Shown here: in pieces, positions 32,176-40,600 of the stretch
How the letters are laid out: each line of letters opens with the position of its first letter
How positions within the stretch are numbered: the first letter of the stretch is position 1
Source of the DNA: a virus
IMG/VR virus record: IMGVR_UViG_3300027734_000004
Location: 1 to 57,528 of that record
Reading direction: 5' to 3' (one strand)
Length of the DNA stretch: 57,528 nucleotides
The notes under the pieces: model-generated
Databases searched by the model: none
Seen by the model: only the letters and a program-made list of their open reading frames with translations
What the model was told of the DNA's origin: nothing
Program-made: the position numbers and the translations under genes

Positions 32176-33231
32176 ATGAAAATATGTGTTTATGCTATTT
32201 CAAAAAATGAAGAGATGTTTGTCGAGCGTTTTTGCAATTCCGCCAAAGATGCTGATCTAATCCTGATTGCGGACACTGGATCGACCGACAACACAGTCAA
32301 GCTTGCAAAAAAGCATGGCGCAAAAGTGTTGCCAATTTGCATCACACCTTGGCGTTTTGATGATGCGCGCAACGCTGCGTTGGCCCTAATTCCTAAAGAC
32401 ATTGACATCTGCGTCAGTCTGGATCTTGACGAAGAACTTCAGCCGGGATGGCGTGAAGAAATTGAGTGCGTATGGGAAGAAGACACAACCCGTCTGCGTT
32501 ATAAGTTTGATTGGGGCGCTGGGATTGCCTTCTTTTATGAAAAGATCCACGCACGTCATGGCTATCGCTGGGTTCATCCCTGCCACGAATACCCCATGCC
32601 ATATTTGATTGATGAGAAATACGCCCAGACTGAAATGCTTTTGGTGATCCACAAGCCGGATAACATGAAGAGCCGTGGCCAGTATCTACCGCTATTGGAG
32701 ATGTCCGTTAAGGAAGACCCGATTGATCCGCGAAATGCGTTTTATTACGCCCGCGAACTGTCATTTCACGGGGATTGGGCCAAGGCCATTGATGAGTGCA
32801 ATCGGTATTTGGCTTTGCCCGGTGCTAACTGGCCTAATGAGCGTTGCTACGCATATAGGGTAATATCACGCTGCCATTCGGAACTTGGCGATTGGGACAG
32901 TGCTATACGCGCTGCGCGTATGGGTGTTGTGGAAGCACCTAATACCCGCGAACCTTGGGTTGAGATAGCTAAGCTGGCATATGAAAAGCATATGTGGGCT
33001 GAATGCTACGGCGCTGCTCTGTCTGCATTGGCCATAAAAGACCGTGAATTGGTCTATACAGTCGATCCTGAGGTGTGGGGATCAAAGCCACATGACTATG
33101 CAAGCATTGCCGCTTGGAACCTTGGCATGAAGGAATCAGCCATTGAGCAGTGCGAATTGGCAATCCAGCATGCCCCAGATGACGAGCGGTTGCTTAAAAA
33201 CCTAAAGATGATGACAGAAAAAGCCGATTGA
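32176..33231 (+). CDS. Family 2-like glycosyltransferase with TPR tail, 351 aa
   Basis: The N-terminal half has the GT-A fold pattern: MKICVYAISKNEEMFVERF, DTGSTDNT at residues 33-40, and the metal-binding DLD at 83-85 (SLDLDEELQPGW). From about residue 185 the sequence becomes TPR-like helices (NAFYYARELSFHGDWAKAID and later pairs). It has no signal or membrane segment, so it acts in the cytoplasm on a soluble acceptor. Its place between fibre and adaptor genes suggests glycosylation of a virion protein, or of host surface sugars. The family call is strong; the substrate is unknown. Confidence 0.85.
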   Translation: MKICVYAISKNEEMFVERFCNSAKDADLILIADTGSTDNTVKLAKKHGAKVLPICITPWRFDDARNAALALIPKDIDICVSLDLDEELQPGWREEIECVWEEDTTRLRYKFDWGAGIAFFYEKIHARHGYRWVHPCHEYPMPYLIDEKYAQTEMLLVIHKPDNMKSRGQYLPLLEMSVKEDPIDPRNAFYYARELSFHGDWAKAIDECNRYLALPGANWPNERCYAYRVISRCHSELGDWDSAIRAARMGVVEAPNTREPWVEIAKLAYEKHMWAECYGAALSALAIKDRELVYTVDPEVWGSKPHDYASIAAWNLGMKESAIEQCELAIQHAPDDERLLKNLKMMTEKAD

Positions 33232-33301
33232 TTATCAGCACTAGAACATTGTCTTAATATTTGGTAGAACGCAGCGAACACTTTTATTGCAGCGGGACGC
33301 C

Positions 33302-34084
33302 ATGCCAGCAACACCTCAGACAACACCACTTACCTATAACGGCTATGTGACGCAAGTCGCCACCATGGCCGTTGTTAATGTGCAGACCACCTCAGGTGTT
33401 GTTGAAGGGGTAGATGCAGCATTCAACGCTATTATCCCTCAGATGCTGAACTATGCGGAATTAAGGATTCAGCGCGATCTTGACCTACTTCCATCTCAGA
33501 CATCGCGTCCATACACGCTGACCACTGGCAACAACCAATTGCAGCTTGGGGCATATGATTTTGTCACAGTACAAACAATTACCATAAACGTGAACAATGC
33601 CACATACCCACTGCTTCCGGTAACAAAAGAATATTTGCAAAATGTGTACGGCTCTTCCGCCTCTGCAAACGCAGCGCAGCCAAAGCTGTTTGCTATGCTT
33701 GGCGGTGACCTTTCAACCGGCGGCGAAACTACCAACAATATTCTTGTCGGCCCTTATCCTGACACTACATATAGCGTCAATGTAATTGGTACGGTGCGCC
33801 TGCCAACGCTGTACGAAAATGCGACAACGCCCTTGGCCAGCACCGGCACAACTTTTATCAGCACCTACTTTCCGGATCTTCTGGTCCAAGCGTCACTGAT
33901 CTACATATCCCAGTTCCAACGCAACTTTGGTGCAGCATCTAATGACCCATCAATGGGGCCAACATATGAATTGCAGTATCAGAACCTACTGAAGGGGGCT
34001 TCAGTTGAAGAGGGGCGCAAGAAGTTCAGCGCATCCGCTTGGTCATCTATGCAGCCTCCCGTTGCGGCAACTCCAACAAGGTAG
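33302..34084 (+). CDS. Tail adaptor/tubular protein, 260 aa
   Basis: I use the ATG at 33302; an in-frame TTG at 33287 is less likely. The protein has an N-terminal helical part (FNAIIPQMLNYAELRIQRDL), beta segments (PYTLTTGNNQLQLGAYDFVT, LLPVTKEYLQNVYG) and a C-terminal helix (LLVQASLIYISQFQRNFGAA). This is the layout of phage adaptor proteins of the gp11/gp4 type that connect portal and nozzle. It lies seven bases before the nozzle-like gene, which supports the role. Confidence 0.75.
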   Translation: MPATPQTTPLTYNGYVTQVATMAVVNVQTTSGVVEGVDAAFNAIIPQMLNYAELRIQRDLDLLPSQTSRPYTLTTGNNQLQLGAYDFVTVQTITINVNNATYPLLPVTKEYLQNVYGSSASANAAQPKLFAMLGGDLSTGGETTNNILVGPYPDTTYSVNVIGTVRLPTLYENATTPLASTGTTFISTYFPDLLVQASLIYISQFQRNFGAASNDPSMGPTYELQYQNLLKGASVEEGRKKFSASAWSSMQPPVAATPTR

Positions 34085-34090
34085 CGCTTC

Positions 34091-36187
34091 ATGCCTCATG
34101 CCAGTTTGAAGCTACGCCCCGGCGTTGATCAGAATGAAACACTAGCCTTGAATGAGGCTGGTATTTCATCAAGTGAACTTGTTCGCTTTATTCCTGATCA
34201 GCAGCAGGGCGCTTTGGTCCAAAAGCTTGGCGGCTGGGATAGGTATTACCCTAATACCATGCCAGCCATTACCCGCGCTCTATGGGCTTGGCAGGACACA
34301 CTAGCAGTAAAGCATCTTGCTTTTGGAACTGAAGAAATTGGCGTTACAGGCTCTGCCCAGCTTGGCGTTATCACAAATGGTACCCTTTCAAACATTACGC
34401 CGCGCTCAACCGCTGACGATGTGGCAGCGGCAGCTTCGGCCACGGCTGGAAGTAGCTACGTTATTATTACGGATGCAACCACCACAGGCATAACCCAGTA
34501 CAATACAGTCTACATCGCAACGCAAATATCTGTTGGTGGCCTTGTTTTGTTTGGGTTGTACCAGTGTGACCCTGATGGATACCTTGGGGGAACGTCATAT
34601 ACTGTGCAGGCGCTGGACAGCCTTGGGTCGCCGCTTCCTGCCACCTCGACATCTACCACGACAACACTGCCGCTATTCTCTGTTGTATCAGCAAGTCCCG
34701 CTGTAACTGTAACACTGGCTAATCACGGCTACAGTGTGGGATCTACCTTTCCTGTCCTTATGTCCACGACAGTTGGCGGAACGACTTTCTATGGCGACTT
34801 TGTTGTCCAATCTGTCATCAGCAGCAGCCAGTTTACAATTAATGCGCTGACGCTCCCAGCATCCACCACCACCGGCTATTTAAATGGCAACCAAGCCCAT
34901 TTTATTTATACCTTTGGTGTCGGCGCTATTTCTTCCGGCACTGGGTACGGTGTCGGAGCATATGGGCGCGGTGGCTACGGTACAGGTACTGCCGTTGCCC
35001 CAAGCACTGGTACCGCAATTAATGCAGACGATTGGACGCTTGATAACTGGGGCGAAATTCTTCTTTCCTGCCCAACTTACGAACAGTCTCCGCAATTCCA
35101 GCCTATTTACGAATGGGACCCAACTAACTCCGCCCCTCAGGCGACTGTTATTCCGCAAGCACCACCCGTCAATAGTGGTATATTTGTGGCCATGCCCCAG
35201 CGCCAAATTATTGCTTACGGCTCTACCTTTACCGGTATTCAAGACCCTTTGCTTGTTCGTTGGTGCGATGTCAGCAACTATAATGATTGGATTGGCACGG
35301 TCATTAATCAGGCAGGCTCCTATCGTATCCCTAAGGGTTCTAGAATTGTTGGCGCTATTCAAGCGGCGCAGCAGGCGTTGCTCTGGACGGACATTGGCGT
35401 GTGGTCAATGCAGTATATCGGTCAGCCTTATGTCTACTCTTTCAACGAAGTGGGTTCCGGATGCGGTTTAATCGCCAAGAAGGCCGCTGCGTCTATCAAT
35501 GGGTCCGTTTACTGGATGGGGCCATCGCAATTCTTTTCAATGACCGCAGAGGGTGTGCAGCCTGTTTTCTGTCCTATTTGGGACGTTATCTTCCAAGACC
35601 TCGACCAAACAAACTTAGATAAAATCCGGGTTGCAGTAAACTCGCGGTTTGGTGAAATTACTTGGTATTATCCGACCATGAGCAATGGCGGCGAGGTTAA
35701 CGCATACGCCAAGTACAATGTGGCTTTAAAGGCTTGGGATTTTGGAACGCTTGGCAGAACAGCTTGGGTTGATCAATCGGTTATTGGACCTCCTGTTGGC
35801 GCAGATCCGACCAGCCGGTATATTTACCAGCATGAGACATCACAAAACGCTGACGGCCAGCCCATGCTTTCTAGCTTCCAAACGGGCTATTTTGCCATGT
35901 CTGAGGCAGACGTGAAGACCTTTGTCGATCAGGTTTGGCCAGATATGAAGTGGGGGTATTATGGCGGCGCTCAGAACGCCACGGTTAACCTTACATTTTA
36001 TGTTGCCGATTATGCAGGCCAGACACCAATTACATACGGCCCCTATCTCTTGAACCAAAGCACAACCTTCATTTCCCCGCGCTTCCGGGGGCGTTTGGTT
36101 TCAATTGGCGTTGGCAGTAGCGACATTGATTCCTTTTGGCGGATTGGGAATATCCGCTATCGCATCCAACCGGACGGGAAGTTTTAA
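34091..36187 (+). CDS. Tail nozzle/hub protein (P22 gp10- or T7 gp12-like), 698 aa
   Basis: The protein begins with the typical LKLRPGVDQNETLALNEAGI and LVQKLGGWDRYYP, followed by TRALWAWQDTLAVKHLAFGT: the start of a beta-propeller nozzle found in podovirus tails. Later tracts include RQIIAYGSTFTGIQDPLLVR and SVYWMGPSQFFSMTAEGVQP. The C-terminus (RFRGRLVSIGVGSSDIDSFW) is also typical. It should form the channel of the short tail. Length and neighbours agree. Confidence 0.85.
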   Translation: MPHASLKLRPGVDQNETLALNEAGISSSELVRFIPDQQQGALVQKLGGWDRYYPNTMPAITRALWAWQDTLAVKHLAFGTEEIGVTGSAQLGVITNGTLSNITPRSTADDVAAAASATAGSSYVIITDATTTGITQYNTVYIATQISVGGLVLFGLYQCDPDGYLGGTSYTVQALDSLGSPLPATSTSTTTTLPLFSVVSASPAVTVTLANHGYSVGSTFPVLMSTTVGGTTFYGDFVVQSVISSSQFTINALTLPASTTTGYLNGNQAHFIYTFGVGAISSGTGYGVGAYGRGGYGTGTAVAPSTGTAINADDWTLDNWGEILLSCPTYEQSPQFQPIYEWDPTNSAPQATVIPQAPPVNSGIFVAMPQRQIIAYGSTFTGIQDPLLVRWCDVSNYNDWIGTVINQAGSYRIPKGSRIVGAIQAAQQALLWTDIGVWSMQYIGQPYVYSFNEVGSGCGLIAKKAAASINGSVYWMGPSQFFSMTAEGVQPVFCPIWDVIFQDLDQTNLDKIRVAVNSRFGEITWYYPTMSNGGEVNAYAKYNVALKAWDFGTLGRTAWVDQSVIGPPVGADPTSRYIYQHETSQNADGQPMLSSFQTGYFAMSEADVKTFVDQVWPDMKWGYYGGAQNATVNLTFYVADYAGQTPITYGPYLLNQSTTFISPRFRGRLVSIGVGSSDIDSFWRIGNIRYRIQPDGKF

Positions 36188-36190
36188 ACC

Positions 36191-36532
36191 ATGGCATCAT
36201 TAAGCGATCTTCTTACTACCGCAAAAAACATTGCATCAGCTATCAACGGTGTGGCGCAAACTTATGTGGCCGTGCAGGGCGCAAGGGTCGTTCAAAACAT
36301 TACTGCTACGGCTGTTGTAAACAATGCTGCTGGGCGGCTGGCGGTGGTCACCGTCACGACCGCAGGCTCAACTGTCGGTACCATTTATGACGCAAACACA
36401 AGCAGTATAACAACACGTCCCATTTACACTATACCAAACACGGTTGGTGTTGTATTCGTTAACCTTCCAGTGGTTTACGGGATTGTTGTAATTCCGGGCA
36501 CAGGTCAAGCTGTCACAGTCAGCTATTCGTGA
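36191..36532 (+). CDS. Hypothetical virion-module protein, 113 aa
   Basis: The ATG at 36191 lies four bases after the nozzle stop. The product (MASLSDLLTTAKNIASAING...) has a helical start and beta-rich remainder (VVNNAAGRLAVVTVTTAGST). It may be a small head- or tail-surface protein. No motif is recognised. Confidence 0.65.
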   Translation: MASLSDLLTTAKNIASAINGVAQTYVAVQGARVVQNITATAVVNNAAGRLAVVTVTTAGSTVGTIYDANTSSITTRPIYTIPNTVGVVFVNLPVVYGIVVIPGTGQAVTVSYS

Positions 36533-36539
36533 GGTTATT

Positions 36540-37115
36540 ATGCCATTAAAGCACGGTAAATCGCAAAAAGTCATTAGTGGCAATATTGCTGAGATGATTA
36601 AGTCTGGGCACCCTCGCGATCAGAGCATTGCGGCAGCGCTTTCAACTGCGCGCACAACCCGCGCCACAGGCGGTCAAGTCAACACAAAGGTTCACAGCGG
36701 GCCTATTCACAGCGCCGTAGCAGGCCGCACAGACCACCTTCCAATGCATGTGGCATCCGGATCTTATGTCATCCCCGCTGACATCATCAGCGCAATGGGT
36801 GAGGGCAATACCATGGCTGGCTTTAAGCATATGCGCACCATCTTTGGCGGCATCCCCTACGGCAATGTGCAAGAGCCCTATGGCGTCGAAGGCGGACCTT
36901 ATGGTGAGCCACTGCCCGGTAAAGCTGAGGGTGGCGCTGCGACTGTTCCTATTGTAGCGGCTGGCGGGGAATATGTCGTAACGCCAGAGCAGGTAATTGA
37001 GGCTGGCGGCGGCGATCTTGACACAGGTCACAGGGTGTTGGATGAATTTGTTAAGCGTATGCGCGCTGAAACTGTTAATACATTAAAGAACCTACCCGGA
37101 CCTAAGAAAGATTAA
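36540..37115 (+). CDS. DUF6496-like Gly-Gly-motif protein, 191 aa
   Basis: The N-terminus (MPLKHGKSQKVISGNIAEMI, then DQSIAAALSTAR) is the pattern of the DUF6496 family of small phage proteins. It continues with RATGGQV, a conserved tract (DHLPMHVASGSYVIPADIIS, AMGEGNTMAGFKHMRTIFGG) and AAGGEYVVTPEQVIEAGGGD. The Gly-Gly motifs link it to the other internal proteins. The function is not known; a virion or assembly role follows from its location. Confidence 0.75.
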   Translation: MPLKHGKSQKVISGNIAEMIKSGHPRDQSIAAALSTARTTRATGGQVNTKVHSGPIHSAVAGRTDHLPMHVASGSYVIPADIISAMGEGNTMAGFKHMRTIFGGIPYGNVQEPYGVEGGPYGEPLPGKAEGGAATVPIVAAGGEYVVTPEQVIEAGGGDLDTGHRVLDEFVKRMRAETVNTLKNLPGPKKD

Positions 37116-37117
37116 TT

Positions 37118-37624
37118 ATGAAAGATAAAACAAACCCAAAAGACCTATATATTCGTGTCGGTACGCCTGAAGATATTGATGAAATTATGGTTGTTGCCAT
37201 GCAGGCGACTGAGGAAAATGGGTTTCTTGAAGCCAGCCCTGAAAAATTGGCCCAAGAAATATATCCTGCCCTTTGCCAAGACCACGGTATTGTTGGCCTG
37301 ATTGGCCCCAAAGATGGCGCAATTGAGGGCATTGTGGTCCTGCGTATTGGCACAATGTGGTACTCAGATGCGCCGGTTGTTGAAGAAAAAGCTATATTTG
37401 TTCACCCCGAATTTCGCAGCGCCAGAGGGGCCCGTGCAAGGCGTTTGTGCGATTTTAGCAAAAAAGTATCTGATACCCTTGGAATTCCTTTAATAATTGG
37501 TGTATTGTCCAATAACAGGACGGAAGCTAAGGTACGGATGTATGAGCGCCAGTTTGGGAAGCCAAGCGGTGCTTTTTTCCTATACGGCGCGAAAACTGGA
37601 GAACCCTCCAGAACGGAGCATTAA
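37118..37624 (+). CDS. GNAT-type N-acetyltransferase, 168 aa
   Basis: The protein shows the GNAT order: a first strand and helices (IRVGTPEDIDEIMVVAMQAT), a central beta hairpin (GIVVLRIGTMWYSDAPVVEE), the AIFVHPEFRSARGARARRLC region, which corresponds to motif A with the acetyl-CoA pyrophosphate loop (RSARGARARRL), and a final strand (IPLIIGVLSNNRTEAKVRMY). Phage GNATs in structural regions may modify virion or host proteins. The loop is RxxRGxxAR, close to the usual Q/RxxGxG/A. The substrate is unknown. Confidence 0.8.
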   Translation: MKDKTNPKDLYIRVGTPEDIDEIMVVAMQATEENGFLEASPEKLAQEIYPALCQDHGIVGLIGPKDGAIEGIVVLRIGTMWYSDAPVVEEKAIFVHPEFRSARGARARRLCDFSKKVSDTLGIPLIIGVLSNNRTEAKVRMYERQFGKPSGAFFLYGAKTGEPSRTEH

Positions 37625-40600
37625 ATGGGCGGTAAAACCTCTAAGTCAACGCAGCAGATTACCATCCCACCAGAGGTGTTGGCTAGGTATAGGGCAATTA
37701 ATGCGCGTGCCGATACGGTAACTAACAGGCCATATCAATATTACGGTGGAGAGTTTGTTGCTCCGCTAAATGCAACGCAACAATCAGGTATTGCCAACAC
37801 CAATGCTGCTGCAAACATGGCGCAGCCATATTTTGGTGCTGCAACAAATCAGCTTATGAACGCTCAGGGCGCAGCGACACCTTATTATCAGACTGCCACC
37901 AACCAACTAAACCAAGGTGTAAATACCGGTCAGCAGCTTGCGGGCCAGTCGTATAATACACTAAATAACGCTCAGAACGTCGGAAACCAGTTTGCTGGGC
38001 AATCTTCAGATACAATTAATGCAGCGCAAAGTCAGGGCGCTGGAATACAGCAGAATGCGCTTAACAATTTGGGTGCTGCCTATTCATCAGCCCAGCCATA
38101 TAACCAAGCGGCTGGTGGCCTGTACCAACAGGGATTGGGGCAGGGCAGCAATATAACAGGACAAGCCTTATCTGGAACGCAGCAGGCTCTTATTGGCGCA
38201 CAGCCATATCAGGGGATGGCAACTGATTACATGAATAGCGGCGCTCAAGCGGTTAACCCTTATGATCTGGGCGCTGATCAGATTAATAAATACATGTCGC
38301 CATATCTTAACACCGTTTTGCAGGGTACCGCTGGAATTCTAAATCAGCAGAACCAGCAGCAGCAAGCTGGACAGATGGGCAATGCCATTCGCTCTGGGGC
38401 TTTTGGCGGTGATCGTAGCGGGATTGCTGCGGCGAACCTTAACCAGCAGCAAAACTTGGCTAATGCCCAAATCTATTCCGGCATTCTTAACCAAGGCTAT
38501 GGTCAGGCGCTTGGCACCGCCCAGCAGCAACAGCAACTTGGCCTTAGCGCTGCCCAAGCAAACCGTGCCGCTCAACAGCAGGCGTCAACGCAGGCACTTG
38601 CCATTGGCCAGCAGGGTTTTGGACAAGGGCTTTCCGCTGCACAGCAGCAGGGCGCTCTTGGGCAGCAACTTTTTAACATGAACTCCACTACTGGCCAAAA
38701 CACCGCCGCCCTTGGGCAGCAGGTTTACGGCCAAGGCACAAACACTGCTCAACAGCAATCCAATGTGGGCAATACACTTTTTAATCAAGGCGCTACCACA
38801 GCAGCGCAGCAAGCTGCTTTAGGTCAGCAGCAGTTTGCCCAAGGCGCTACCACAGCAGCGCAGCAAGCTGCTCTTGGCCAGCAGCAGTTTGCCCAAGGCA
38901 ACACAGCGGCAGGAACGTCAGCGGCATTGGGCCAAGGGCTTTACGGCATGGGAGCCAACACATCTGAGCAGCTTGCTGCCCTTGGTACTGGTGCTCAAAA
39001 CACAGCCCTTACAGGCGCTGCGGCGCAGATGGCAGCAGGCCAGACAGAGCAGGCTACGCAGCAGGCTTTGGACACTGCTAAGTACAATGAATTCCTTCAG
39101 GCTCAATCGCTGCCATACCAGCAGCTTAAACTGGCAGGCGACATTGCCCTTGGCACTGGTACGGCTTCTGGATCTACAACCACAACATCACAGCCCGGTG
39201 GCTTCTTCTCCGACGAACGTCTGAAGGAAAACATTAAGGCTGTTGGTAAGACTTTCGATGGTCAGACCATCCATAGCTATAACTATAAGGGTGACCCACG
39301 CACACAGATTGGTCTGATTGCGCAAGAGGTTCAGAAGCATCACCCAGAGGCTGTTGGCCTTGCTGGTGGCTACAAGACCGTTAATTACGACAAGGCAACT
39401 GAAGATGCCGCTGACCGGGGTCACATGGCCTCTGGTGGCCTTGCAAGCGCTGGTGGCAGTGTAATGCCATATAACGCAGGCCAAGGGTTTGCTGGCGGTG
39501 GCGTGGCTGGATTTGACCCAGCTATAATGCAGCAGATCCTTGCGGCACAGCAAGCCATGTACGCCCCACTTTCTGAGGGTGGCATGTACGCTGGCGGTCC
39601 GAATGCTGGCGGTGGCCTTGTTCCGCAGACTGAACTTACTGCGCATCAATTGATGGTGCCTGCTGAATTGGCACGTCAGGCTACTGGCGCTGAGCAGGCT
39701 AAGACGATGGTAGATCTTGGAAACAGCGTCAATAAGTTTGGCGAAGGCATAGGCGCTTGGGGTGGCGATAAGAAGCCTGCCGATAAGGGCTTTGAAATTT
39801 CAAAAGGCACATCAAAAGACATAAGCGCTTTATCTGAAGCTGAAAAAGCTCAAAAAGACCAAGATGAATATTTGTTCAAAGCCCTTGGCGGCGGTATACC
39901 ATATAGCGGTCAGGGTTTAGATATTCCTGATTCTGGCCTTGCTGCGGGCTCAGGTAGCCCAATGACGGCTGGCGCTCTTCCGGGCCAGCAAAGTGGCCTT
40001 GATAAGCTTAATAAGGTCGCAAATATTGCCGACACAGGAATGAAATTAGGCAAATTTGGTAAAAAGATTGGGCTCTTTTCGACCGGCGGTACGCCTTATG
40101 GTGGTCACGGTCTGGACATTCCTGAGGAAGACAGCTTAGATAAAACTTACCAGCTTCCAACTGCTGGGGAGATGCCCGGTAAGCCCGAAAGCGGGGTCGA
40201 TAAGATTGGCAAAATTGCCAAAATTGCGGGTACTGTGGCATCGTTATTCTCCGACGAACGCATGAAGGAAAACATCAAACCCGTTGGCAAGCTGTTTGAC
40301 GGTCAGATTGTCCATAGCTTCAATTACAAGGGCGATCCTCGCACCCAGATTGGTTTGATTGCCCAAGAGGTCGAAGACCATAAGCCACATGCTGTTGGCT
40401 TGGCTGGCAAGTACAAAACTGTAGACTACGACAAGGCAACGTCAGCGGCTGCGCATCGTGGCCATTTTGCCATGGGTGGTGAGCCTGAGGGCGGTGGTCT
40501 TATGGGCGCTGAAATGGCAGGTCCTGATCAAAATGAACAGGGTTTCGATTTTAACCTAGATCCTGAGGATCTTATCGCTGGCAGCGATAGCCAATTTGAG

